The translations under genes and the position numbers were made by a program. Under the pieces are notes generated by a model. It worked only from the letters and a program-made list of their open reading frames with translations. It made no database searches and was not told the origin of the DNA. Below are positions 1-8,152 of a stretch of DNA of 64,000 nucleotides, piece by piece; the stretch's first letter is position 1, and every line of letters starts with the position of its first letter. Source of the stretch: Endozoicomonas sp965199185 (GTDB taxonomy: Bacteria > Pseudomonadota > Gammaproteobacteria > Pseudomonadales > Endozoicomonadaceae); contig CBDAQW010000027.1 of NCBI GenBank assembly GCA_965199185.1, positions 35,329 through 99,328 on the forward strand. Direction: 5' to 3'.

Positions 1-1014
1 ATTCGCCAATAAAGATAACCCCATCATGGGCTTCACTGTGGAGGCTGGCGGGTACTCACCCAACGAAGCCCGGTTATACAAAGGGCGGTTAATATTAGTA
101 TTCAGCCCCTGGTAGGTTTTAGTATCAATGCCGGTCACAAACAGATTTGGATCAAACGACGGATTACTGACCATTGCCAGAATCCCGCCAGTAGCCGGTT
201 CCATAGCAACCAGCGCACCTCGCCTGCCATCAATCGCCTTAATGGCTGTTTTCTGTAATTCAGTATCGATAAAGAGGTTAAGGTTTTTGCCCGGCTGTGG
301 CGGAACTTTCTCAAGTACTCTCAATACTCGCCCACGGGCATTGGTTTCTACTTCTTGATGGCCGGGCTTCCCCAACAGCACACTTTCATAAGAGCGTTCC
401 AGTCCTATTTTGCCCGTTGTGTGAGTACCGGTATAAAGAGCAGCATCAAGAACCTTCAAATCTCTGTCGTTTATTCGCCCTACATAGCCGACACTGTGCG
501 CATAAATATCACCTTCAGGATAATAGCGCACCAGTTCAGCATTCACTTCAACACCGGGCAACCGGAATTGATTGACAGCGATACGGGAAAACTCTTCATC
601 GGTGAGATTAAATTTCAGAGGTACAGACTCAAAAGGTCTTCTTTGCCTGATCTTACGATTAAATCGTTTCAACTCATTGTCGGTTAGCGGCACAAGCTGC
701 TTCACATCCCTGAGCAAAGTATCCATATCGCGCACACGCTCACGGACAATACTGAGAATATGACTGGAGCGATTCATGGCAAGCAGTTTGCCATTAGTGT
801 CGTAGATTAGCCCCCGGGTGGGTGGTATGGCCTGGAGTAAAATCCGGTTGTCATCAGATTGGGTGGCCAGCTCATTATAACGAATGAACTGCAGATAGAA
901 GAGGCGAGACACCAGACCAATGCCCATTAACAACATAAAGCCAATGGCAACCCAAACCCGGATATTGACTATTCTTTTCTCAGCCCCATGGTCCTTTAAG
1001 GTTTCCTGCGGCAT
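1..1014 (-). CDS. mrdA: Penicillin-binding protein 2 (MrdA), N-terminal part; C-terminus beyond window
   Basis: Peptidoglycan D,D-transpeptidase of the elongasome, anchored in the inner membrane. The 338 visible residues show one N-terminal membrane segment (about 20-40), the PBP dimerisation region with a PTRG motif, and the start of the transpeptidase domain. The catalytic SxxK appears as S325-T-V-K328 within YPPASTVKPMMG, which is characteristic of PBP2. The gene runs off the left edge, so the SxN and KTG boxes are not visible. The ATG at 1014 was chosen because an in-frame stop lies just upstream; the ribosome site is weak. It follows rlmH and rsfS on the same strand, the usual order. Family assignment is confident. 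Confidence 0.95.
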   Translation of the reverse strand, partial: MPQETLKDHGAEKRIVNIRVWVAIGFMLLMGIGLVSRLFYLQFIRYNELATQSDDNRILLQAIPPTRGLIYDTNGKLLAMNRSSHILSIVRERVRDMDTLLRDVKQLVPLTDNELKRFNRKIRQRRPFESVPLKFNLTDEEFSRIAVNQFRLPGVEVNAELVRYYPEGDIYAHSVGYVGRINDRDLKVLDAALYTGTHTTGKIGLERSYESVLLGKPGHQEVETNARGRVLRVLEKVPPQPGKNLNLFIDTELQKTAIKAIDGRRGALVAMEPATGGILAMVSNPSFDPNLFVTGIDTKTYQGLNTNINRPLYNRASLGEYPPASTVKPMMGLSLLAN

Positions 1015-1232
1015 CTCAGTTCTCGATCATGTAAATTTGCATTTCAAAATATCTGCCTGATAGTGATTGACAGACGAAAAAATGGCCAGGCAGACTGGCG
1101 CACAATATGAAAAAAGACAGTTGACGTCGAGTCAAAACCTGCCTTTTTACTGAACCCTTTATCCCTGTTTATAAACGGTACAACCCGTTTTTTGATCGCA
1201 GCTTAAATTTAGTTAGCTACTTATTTAATCAG

Positions 1233-1700
1233 CTACTTATGGTACGGATGATTCTTCAGAATACTCCATGCACGGTACACCTGTTCAGCCACCACAACGC
1301 GCACCAAAGGGTGCGGCAATGTCAGTGGCGATAGTGACCAGCGCAAATCCGCCAGAGCCATAGAACTAGCGTGCAATCCTTCAGGACCACCCACCAGCAA
1401 ACTGACATTACGGCCACTGTGTTGCCAGTCGCCCATTTTATCCGCCAGTTGTTCCGTACTCCAGGGTTTGCCTTTGATCTCCATTGTGACCACCAGATCC
1501 CCCTGACCAATGGCAGCCTGCATCAAGCTCGCTTCTTTTTCCCGAAGCCGGTTAACATCAGCACCTTTGCTGCGTCTACCAAGAGGAATTTCCACCAGCT
1601 CCAACTTCAGATCATGACCGAGACGACGACTGTATTCGTTGTATCCATCCTCAATCCAGCCGGGCATTTTTGAACCGACAGAAATCAGTTTGATACGCAT
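1233..1700 (-). CDS. rlmH: 23S rRNA (pseudouridine1915-N3)-methyltransferase RlmH
   Basis: SPOUT-class methyltransferase that methylates pseudouridine 1915 in helix 69 of 23S rRNA on assembled ribosomes. The 155 residues equal the family length. The SAM-binding knot motif LLVGGPEG is at 101-108, and the C-terminus ends in the conserved AEQVYRAW...NHPYHK signature. The start at 1700 overlaps the stop of rsfS by one base, so the two are probably translationally coupled. It forms an operon with rsfS upstream and mrdA downstream. Confidence 0.97.
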   Translation of the reverse strand: MRIKLISVGSKMPGWIEDGYNEYSRRLGHDLKLELVEIPLGRRSKGADVNRLREKEASLMQAAIGQGDLVVTMEIKGKPWSTEQLADKMGDWQHSGRNVSLLVGGPEGLHASSMALADLRWSLSPLTLPHPLVRVVVAEQVYRAWSILKNHPYHK

Positions 1701-2047
1701 TACTGTGGCTCAGTGGCTTCCACAGCCTCAATATCCCAGAGTCTTTCCAAATCGTAGAACTGTCGGGTAGCAGGCATCATCAGATGAACAACCACATCCC
1801 CCAAGTCTACCAGCACCCAGTCTGATTTATCTTCACCTTCAATACCCAGAGGGCGTACGCCATTTTTCTTGCACTGATCAATGACATTGTCAGCCAGGGA
1901 TTTCACATGACGGTTTGATGTACCACAAGCAATGACCATATGATCGGTCACACTGGTTTGTCCGCCAACATTCAAACAGGTGATGTCTTTACCCTTAACG
2001 TCTTCAATGGCTTCAACAACCAGTTGCTTCAATTCATCCGAATGCAT
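1700..2047 (-). CDS. rsfS: Ribosomal silencing factor RsfS
   Basis: Binds L14 (uL14) of the 50S subunit and blocks subunit joining in stationary phase. The 115-residue protein starts at MHSDELKQLV and has the conserved family core (GQTSVTDHMVIACGTSNRH, then DWVLVDLGDVVVHLM). The frame stays open to 2260, but that extension reads through a palindromic repeat and has no family similarity, so the ATG at 2047 was chosen. nadD, which normally lies immediately upstream, is absent. Confidence 0.95.
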   Translation of the reverse strand: MHSDELKQLVVEAIEDVKGKDITCLNVGGQTSVTDHMVIACGTSNRHVKSLADNVIDQCKKNGVRPLGIEGEDKSDWVLVDLGDVVVHLMMPATRQFYDLERLWDIEAVEATEPQ

Positions 2048-2296
2048 AAAACGCTTGATATACCTCTTTGTTAAGATTCTTGCTGTGCTTGTAGGGGCAT
2101 ATACCAAGACTCTATTAGAGCTTGGCATGCCTTGAAAGATTTGCCGGCTTGTCCTTAGGGCAAGCCGACCTACATAAATTGCAGGCTGGCAGTAATAGGT
2201 TTTATTGTCAACGACCAATAAGCAGCCATAACGGCAATCCACTACCGGAAGCTGGCTCAATATCGCTGAGAATTATGAGCCCCGGAGCTTTTACCA
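2048..2296. other. Spacer between proA and rsfS, with a REP-like hairpin where nadD is expected
   Basis: About 250 bases with no supportable gene. It holds a palindromic REP-type repeat at 2143-2170 and a TTGACA-like box on the minus strand near 2210. In pseudomonads and many relatives nadD fills this position; no NadD motif (HxGH or ISxTxxR) can be read in any frame here. Confidence 0.7.
2143..2170. repeat. REP-like palindromic repeat, copy 1
   Basis: Hairpin with arms GCCGGCTTGTCC and GGGCAAGCCGAC around a TTA loop. A near-identical inverted copy lies in the 16S-23S spacer at 30051-30082 (GTCGGTTTGCCC-GAA-GGACAAGCCGAC). Two copies at unrelated loci indicate a dispersed extragenic palindrome family. 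Confidence 0.75.
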
Positions 2297-3562
2297 TCAA
2301 TGGCGGATATGCCCGTCTCCAAAGACGACGTATTTTTGGGATGTAAGCCCTTCAAGCCCTACCGGTCCACGGGCATGAATTTTATCCGTTGAAATACCTA
2401 TTTCAGCTCCGAGGCCATACTCAAAACCATCTGCAAAGCGAGTAGAGGCATTGATCATAACCGAGCTGGAATCCACTTCCCGCAGGAACTGTCTGCCTCG
2501 GGTGTAATCTTCAGAGACCATCGAATCGGTGTGGTGAGAACCATAACGATTGATGTGTGCAATGGCCTCTGCCATATCAGCAACCACTTTGATCGCCAGG
2601 GTCGGCCCCAGGTATTCGGTTTCCCAGTCTTCTTCAGAGGCAGCAACCGCTTCAGATACTATATCGCAGGTTTTTGGACAACCACGCAGCTCAACACCAA
2701 TACCTAGATATTGTTTTGCCAACTCCGGCAGCAACTCTCTGGCAACATTCTGATGAATCAACAGCGTTTCCATTGCATTACAAACACCGTAACGATGTGT
2801 TTTAGCATTAATAGCGATATCAATGGCTTTTTCAGGGTCGGCTTTGTCATCGAGGTAGACATGGCAAATGCCATCCAGATGTTTAATGACGGGCACACGG
2901 GCTTCCCGGCTGATACGTTCAATCAGGCTTTTGCCGCCACGGGGAACAATCACATCCACGTATTCTGGCATGGTGATCAGAGTACCTACAGCGGCACGGT
3001 CAGTGGTTTCAACAACCTGAACCGCGGCTTCCGGCATATCTGCCTGTGCTAAACCCTGCCTGATGCAGCGGGCAATCGCCTGATTAGAATGAATGGATTC
3101 ACTGCCTCCACGAAGAATGACCGCATTGCCGGATTTAAGACACAGGCTGGCGGCTTCCACTGTTACATTAGGCCGGGATTCGTAAATAATGCCAATAACA
3201 CCGAGAGGCACTCGCATCTTGCCGACCTGAATACCGCTGGGCACATATTTCATATCATCAATAGTGCCAATAGGATCAGGCAAAGCAGCCACCTGACGCA
3301 GCCCTTCAATCATCACATTGATGCGATCATCGGTCAGTTCCAGACGATCCAGCATGGCTGAGTCCAAGCCTTTCTGTCTGCCCGCTTCAAGGTCTTTACT
3401 GTTATCGTGCTTCAGTTGAGGTCGGTCAGCCTCCAGAGCATCTGCAATATTCAGTAGCACCTGATTTTTAGCCTGGGTATCCGCCGTTGCCATAAGCCGG
3501 CTAGCCTGACGAGCCTCACTGCCCAGATTGTGTATGTATTCCGTCACTTGGTCTGTCAACAT
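2297..3562 (-). CDS. proA: Gamma-glutamyl phosphate reductase ProA
   Basis: Second step of proline synthesis: NADPH-dependent reduction of gamma-glutamyl phosphate to glutamate-5-semialdehyde. The 421 residues match the family length. It has the aldehyde-dehydrogenase fold with YESRPNVT at 128-135, the glycine-rich VPRGGKSLI stretch at 207-214, and catalytic Cys261 in HRYGVCNAMETLL. The C-terminus carries the usual GPVGLEGLTS...GDG signature. The ATG at 3562 is the only good start. It is the first gene of the minus-strand run towards rsfS. proB is not in the window. Confidence 0.97.
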   Translation of the reverse strand: MLTDQVTEYIHNLGSEARQASRLMATADTQAKNQVLLNIADALEADRPQLKHDNSKDLEAGRQKGLDSAMLDRLELTDDRINVMIEGLRQVAALPDPIGTIDDMKYVPSGIQVGKMRVPLGVIGIIYESRPNVTVEAASLCLKSGNAVILRGGSESIHSNQAIARCIRQGLAQADMPEAAVQVVETTDRAAVGTLITMPEYVDVIVPRGGKSLIERISREARVPVIKHLDGICHVYLDDKADPEKAIDIAINAKTHRYGVCNAMETLLIHQNVARELLPELAKQYLGIGVELRGCPKTCDIVSEAVAASEEDWETEYLGPTLAIKVVADMAEAIAHINRYGSHHTDSMVSEDYTRGRQFLREVDSSSVMINASTRFADGFEYGLGAEIGISTDKIHARGPVGLEGLTSQKYVVFGDGHIRH

Positions 3563-3648
3563 TATTCTCCGGAAGCCATTAGTAAAACGCCTGGCATTGT
3601 ATCAAATATTCCATCAAAGGCTGCCTGAAATTTAATCCGCCACAGCCC

Positions 3649-5214
3649 TTAATCCACTATTGGCATAGTAAACTCAAAAACAGTACCACCCTCAGGGTGA
3701 CGCAGAAAGCCAAGACGACCGCCATGGGATTGAATAATCGAATGGCAGACTGTCAGGCCGATCCCCATACCATCTTTTTTGGTGGTGTAAAATGGAGTGA
3801 ACAGCTTCTCTTCTGCATCATCTGCCAGACCATAACCCCGATCAATCACCGAGACTTTTACAAAGTGCTGGCTATCCCTTATGACCCGGACATGCACACC
3901 AATAGGCCGGGTATCCATATCCCGCATGGCTTCCATACCGTTACGAATCAGATTCAGTGCGACCTGTTGAATCTGTACCGGATCGACTTTCACCTCGGGA
4001 AGGTTGTTTTCAACATCCAGATGAATTTCCATACTGTTATTCCGGGCATCCACTTCCGCCAGCTTGACGGTATCCCTGATAAGTCGGTCAGGGTCAATGC
4101 TGCCCAGCACATGATCGGGCTTTTTAACAAATGAGCGAATCCGGGCAATAATCTCGCCAGCCCGACGCGCCTGAGTATTTATTTTACTCAAGGCTTCTTC
4201 AAGACCATTGTCGTCTTCTACATTTAAACGATCAAGCATGCGTTTGGACACCTGAGCGTAATTGGAGATAGCCGTCAGTGGCTGATTCACTTCATGAGCA
4301 AACCCTGCGGCCATTTCACCCATGGTACTCAGACGGGAGACATGGGTGAGTTGTTCTTTTTGGGAATTCAGTTCACCGAGCGCCTGACTCAACGCCTCCT
4401 GCTGGCGCTTTTTCTCGGAAATATCCCGAAAAACCACGACCACCCCATTAGGCTCATTGTCCTGCATAATCGGCGTACAGGAGAAATCCACCGGAAAGGA
4501 TGTACCGTTGCGATGCCAGAACAGACCATCTTCAACTTCTTTCGAGACACCTTTATTAAGTGCCACCTGAATAGGTGCAAATTGTTTACTGCGCTCTGAG
4601 TTATCTTGAACGTCTCCCAGCAGGGTTTCCAGTAAACTGGCGTTGATCAGCTGCTCAACGGACCAGCCGGTCATAGTCGCTGCCATCGGGTTAGCAAAGG
4701 TTATTCTCCCCTGATTATCCAGCCCGAAAATCCCCTCGTTCATGCTTTCAAGAATACGCGCCTTATCCGCTTCGAGCTGACGATTACGAGCCGACAGTGC
4801 CCTTTCTAACTTATGAATTTTCAGTTGGGTGTCGACCCGGGCAATCACTTCCTCTGCCTGGAATGGCTTGGAGATGAAGTCCACGGCACCGGTTTCGAGA
4901 CCACGCACCTTATCCTTGGCGTCATCGAGAGCTGAGAGAAAAATCACCGTGATTTTGTGGGTATCCGGATTTTCCTTGAGCTGACGACAAACTTCATAGC
5001 CATCCATACCAGGCATCAGAATATCAAGCAACACCAGCGCAGGCTTGGCCTTGGTGGCAATGCGTAAGGCATTTTCGCCATTCTTGGCAATCAGCAGTTT
5101 ATAACCTCGACCACTGAGGGTTTGCAGTAGAACCTGCAGATTGGTGGGGTTGTCATCCACCAGCAATATTCGTTCTGCTTCGTCGATTTCAGCAGTAGTC
5201 TCAGCCAGGTGCAT
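3649..5214 (-). CDS. Sensor histidine kinase with N-terminal receiver domain (REC-PAS-HisKA-HATPase)
   Basis: Soluble signalling kinase of 521 residues from ATG 5214, which has an AGGA ribosome site; a 50-residue upstream extension looks like leader. Order: receiver domain (about 15-130) with DDN and phospho-acceptor Asp in LLDILMPGMDG; PAS domain with PAC (about 155-275); HisKA with H-box AGFAHEVNQPLTA; HATPase with RNGMEA, DRGYGL and GMGIGL boxes. The H-box type resembles NtrB/FixL-like kinases. No cognate regulator is adjacent, so its input may arrive by phosphotransfer to its own REC domain. The signal is unknown. Confidence 0.9.
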   Translation of the reverse strand: MHLAETTAEIDEAERILLVDDNPTNLQVLLQTLSGRGYKLLIAKNGENALRIATKAKPALVLLDILMPGMDGYEVCRQLKENPDTHKITVIFLSALDDAKDKVRGLETGAVDFISKPFQAEEVIARVDTQLKIHKLERALSARNRQLEADKARILESMNEGIFGLDNQGRITFANPMAATMTGWSVEQLINASLLETLLGDVQDNSERSKQFAPIQVALNKGVSKEVEDGLFWHRNGTSFPVDFSCTPIMQDNEPNGVVVVFRDISEKKRQQEALSQALGELNSQKEQLTHVSRLSTMGEMAAGFAHEVNQPLTAISNYAQVSKRMLDRLNVEDDNGLEEALSKINTQARRAGEIIARIRSFVKKPDHVLGSIDPDRLIRDTVKLAEVDARNNSMEIHLDVENNLPEVKVDPVQIQQVALNLIRNGMEAMRDMDTRPIGVHVRVIRDSQHFVKVSVIDRGYGLADDAEEKLFTPFYTTKKDGMGIGLTVCHSIIQSHGGRLGFLRHPEGGTVFEFTMPIVD

Positions 5215-5438
5215 CTTCAGTGGATCCTGAAAAGAATTTGATAGCAACAATAGACCAGAAATTATCCAGTTATGCGAGTCGAAAAGGAAAACCTGCCGAT
5301 TTTGCCTGAATATTTCAGCATCGACCACAGGAACAATGAACAGAAAGCCAGTTTCATGTTTCAATAGGGCTAATTAATACTGATTTTTCAAGCACTCATT
5401 TTTCAAACAAGAATCGTTCCCCTCTACGGAATTCGCCG

Positions 5439-6320
5439 ATGAAAGTACTGTTAATCGGAGGAACAGGTCAGATTGGCCTGGAACTCCAACCGCTTTTTCA
5501 ACAGAAAAATATCAACGCCTTTGCCCCTTCCCGTTCAGAGATGAACCTGGAAACACCGGATCAAATTGACCTTTGCCTGAAGCAGTACCAACCGGATTTT
5601 GTCATCAATGCTGCCTCCTATAATGATCCGGTGATGGCAGAAAACGAACCGTCCAGGTGCTTTAAAATGAACCGGGATGCGATTGCAGAACTGGCAGATT
5701 GCTGCGAACGCCAGGGCGCAGCTCTGATTCATATTTCTACCTACCGCGTATTTGATGGCGAGAAAAAAGAAGCTTATACCGAGAAAGACACTCCCAACCC
5801 AACCGGTGTGCTGGCCACCAGTCGCTGGCAGGCAGAACAACAGATTCATCAACGTTGTTCGAGGCATATTATTCTGCGATTTTCCTGGGTCATCAGTGAG
5901 CATCGTAATAACCTGCTCCGTTATCTACTCAACCAAATTACTGAAAAGAAAGAGGTCGCGGTGGTCTCCGATCAACTGGGATGCCCAACTCCCGCTGAAG
6001 ATGCGGCAAAAGTGATTGTTGCTATTTTACAGCAACTGGATTGTAATGCGGACACTTGGGGCACCTATCATTACGCCGGTGCAGAGCCTGTCTCAGAAAA
6101 CAGTTTTGCGGAAATGGTTATTGCTGAGGCGTCTCAACATCGACAGCTCAGCGTACGTAAACTGAAAATGGACAAAGTCAGTGATCGTGAAGGGATACAG
6201 CCACCCGCCAATGCCAGTTTAGCTTGCACCAAAATCCTCAATACATTTGGTATTCATAACCGCCCGTGGCGAAGCACATTGTCCCGCATTATCAGAACAT
6301 ATTACGAGAACCATGCCTGA
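5439..6320 (+). CDS. RmlD-like SDR sugar-nucleotide-binding protein with an altered catalytic motif
   Basis: 293 residues with an extended-SDR Rossmann fold. The NAD(P)-binding GGTGQIG is at 7-13, NAAS at 57-60, and an RmlD-like STxxVFDG region at 100-107. It resembles dTDP-4-dehydrorhamnose reductase, but the catalytic YxxxK is replaced by L125-A-T-S-R129. The preceding Asp-Tyr pair (STDYVFDG) reads Tyr-Arg here. Sugar reductase activity is therefore doubtful; a regulatory or binding role like that of MAT2B is possible but is only inference. No dTDP-rhamnose genes are nearby. Confidence 0.75.
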   Translation: MKVLLIGGTGQIGLELQPLFQQKNINAFAPSRSEMNLETPDQIDLCLKQYQPDFVINAASYNDPVMAENEPSRCFKMNRDAIAELADCCERQGAALIHISTYRVFDGEKKEAYTEKDTPNPTGVLATSRWQAEQQIHQRCSRHIILRFSWVISEHRNNLLRYLLNQITEKKEVAVVSDQLGCPTPAEDAAKVIVAILQQLDCNADTWGTYHYAGAEPVSENSFAEMVIAEASQHRQLSVRKLKMDKVSDREGIQPPANASLACTKILNTFGIHNRPWRSTLSRIIRTYYENHA

Positions 6321-6366
6321 GAGGCCGTCTGAGATTTTATGCAGCACTGGATAGAATAAAAATTAT

Positions 6367-6502
6367 AAAAGTGACCCGATGTGTGACTTTTATCTCGTAG
6401 GTTGCCAGTCCATGGCTTATGGGTTCTGTACACTCCCTGCACGGGATCCACGTGGCATGGATAGCCATGTTGAAATTAAAAGTCATACATCGGGTAAAAG
6501 TG
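6367..6502. repeat. Long inverted repeat element, about 136 bp
   Basis: A left arm of about 25 bases at 6367-6391 (AAAAGTGACCCGATGTGTGAC...) is matched by a near-perfect inverted right arm at 6478-6502 (AAAAGTCATACATCGGGTAAA...). The interior contains smaller palindromes (CCATGGCTTATGG, GGCATGGATAGCCATG). It carries no gene and lies between two same-strand genes. It could be a MITE-like element or a large RNA hairpin; no flanking target duplication was confirmed. Confidence 0.65.
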
Positions 6503-6576
6503 ATAAAAAAGAACAACCAAACAAACTACTGGTTAGAGTTTTCAGTCTATAATTCCGGTGGATTTAGCCGCCACTT

Positions 6577-7467
6577 GTGAGACTATTTATTATGACGAAG
6601 TCGATACCACTTACCCAGCCTCTCATTATTCTGGAACAATTATGCTGGATTAAATCTCGCTTCGCCAAAAACATCTTACTGGTTTTTTTTCTTGTCATCA
6701 TCTCACCAAACTCGAAAGCCTTTAATCCGATAAAATATTTTATGTCTCCTTACGAATTTTCAATTAAGGCTCAAGGACTACCTGCGCCAATACTCCGGAT
6801 TAGTACAGCTATATTGATTGGTGTGTTCGCCATGGAGGGTATACGAATGATAAAAACGATAAAAAGGGCAAGAGGCATTCCTTTGGAAAAAAATAGTACC
6901 CTTTTTGTTCGCAGCATTTGCATACCTGCTTCACAATTAGAAACATTCTCGATACCGGATGATATCCGTAATCATCCTCTATTAGAGGGTTCATCACTAA
7001 AGGATCAATGGGTTCATAATGAATTATTACAACAAAGTCACAGTCTGCCAGACACAAGCAGAGAGGCAACTCCAGACTCTCTCAGCCATTCAATCAATTA
7101 CTTTATCGATAACAGTGGTATGTGTTCACAGGAGCAGATAATCTATCAGCAAGACTGGGTTTCATTTATCAGTAATGCTTACTTTCTTGAAGAGATGGGT
7201 CAGTTGTATCTTTTAAAACATAAGGATTTTTTAAAACCTGCTTTATCAGAACTGTTTACAGTCGTAAAAAAATCAGTCTCACTGCAAAATGATTCGGGTT
7301 TAATGATTAACATTTCAGAAATAAACCATAAAACCTACATTAATTATGTGCCTTACCTCACTGGGAATTCCGATGAAAACAAAGCATCATTTAAGAATAT
7401 ACCGATAAGGAAAGAATATGCCTCTCCCGCAATATTCGATTACCCTGAAGCAGCAGTCACTGATTAG
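6577..7467 (+). CDS. Hypothetical membrane-anchored protein
   Basis: About 296 residues from GTG 6577, or 291 from ATG 6592; neither has a strong ribosome site. Two hydrophobic segments are visible: LLVFFLVIISP at about 34-44, perhaps a signal or first membrane helix, and ILRISTAILIGVFAM at about 71-85. The rest is a polar C-terminal domain of about 200 residues with no motif I recognise. The 3' end overlaps the next gene by 50 bases in another frame, which suggests coupling or an eroded C-terminus. The AT-rich composition differs from its neighbours. Confidence 0.65.
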   Translation: MRLFIMTKSIPLTQPLIILEQLCWIKSRFAKNILLVFFLVIISPNSKAFNPIKYFMSPYEFSIKAQGLPAPILRISTAILIGVFAMEGIRMIKTIKRARGIPLEKNSTLFVRSICIPASQLETFSIPDDIRNHPLLEGSSLKDQWVHNELLQQSHSLPDTSREATPDSLSHSINYFIDNSGMCSQEQIIYQQDWVSFISNAYFLEEMGQLYLLKHKDFLKPALSELFTVVKKSVSLQNDSGLMINISEINHKTYINYVPYLTGNSDENKASFKNIPIRKEYASPAIFDYPEAAVTD

Positions 7468-8152
7468 TAACAACAGCCTCCAGCTGGAGCTGGAGTTCAG
7501 CGATGGTGTTCCGCAAGATTTCAGTTTTACTGCAGGGCAGTTTATTCAGTTTCTGATTGATGATGGAACGAAGATTCAAAAGCGCAGCTATAGCATCGCC
7601 TGCTCGCCTGAATCCTTTGACAAAACCGGCATTCTGGAAGTGGCTATCAGCCTGGTGAAAGGCGGCTTGGCGTCTGATTTATTTGCACAGGCTGAAGCCG
7701 GTTTATCGTTTAATATGTCGGGACCTTATGGTGTTCTTACACTGCCTGAAACCTGCGCCGGGCAGTTGGTTCTTGTGGGGACAGGGACGGGCATCGCCCC
7801 TTATCGCTCTATGATTCCTCTCTTGCAGAAAAAAGCCGCTCAGGGAACACCTGTCACCATTGTGATGGGTTCAAGGCATCAAGATGACCTGATTTATCTT
7901 GAAGACTTTTCTCATCTGGACAATATTGATTATCGGGTTTGTCTGAGCCGTGAAACTGAACTGATCGGGAAGAATGAATTTGCTGGTTATGTACAGCAAC
8001 AATTTCCCAGTCTGAATCTAAATCCGGAAACTGATCTGATTTATCTTTGTGGTAATCCTGGAATGATTGATGACGCCGCCGTTGAACTAAAAGAGATGGG
8101 TTTCCCACCTCGTCAGGTAAAACGGGAAAAATATGTGTTTTCTGGGCATTAA
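7418..8152 (+). CDS. NAD(P)H-flavin / ferredoxin-NADP reductase family oxidoreductase
   Basis: Cytosolic flavoprotein of 244 residues. The FAD-binding barrel carries the RSYS motif at 56-59. The nucleotide-binding domain has GTGTGIAP at 121-128 and CGNPGM near 212. Length and motifs fit the Fre/LuxG/FNR superfamily; lack of a 2Fe-2S domain argues for flavin or ferredoxin reductase. The start at 7418 has a good AAGGAAAG site although it lies inside the end of the preceding gene. It converges on the DedA-PAP2 gene with a four-base overlap. The exact electron acceptor is not determinable. Confidence 0.85.
   Translation: MPLPQYSITLKQQSLISNNSLQLELEFSDGVPQDFSFTAGQFIQFLIDDGTKIQKRSYSIACSPESFDKTGILEVAISLVKGGLASDLFAQAEAGLSFNMSGPYGVLTLPETCAGQLVLVGTGTGIAPYRSMIPLLQKKAAQGTPVTIVMGSRHQDDLIYLEDFSHLDNIDYRVCLSRETELIGKNEFAGYVQQQFPSLNLNPETDLIYLCGNPGMIDDAAVELKEMGFPPRQVKREKYVFSGH

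Noticed and set aside
1015..1232. A GACGTC palindrome and T-rich run between rlmH and mrdA as a terminator.
   Set aside because: The stem is too short and the arms do not pair well.
2048..2260. N-terminal extension of RsfS by 71 residues.
   Set aside because: It reads through a palindromic repeat and lacks family similarity; the start at 2047 matches RsfS length.
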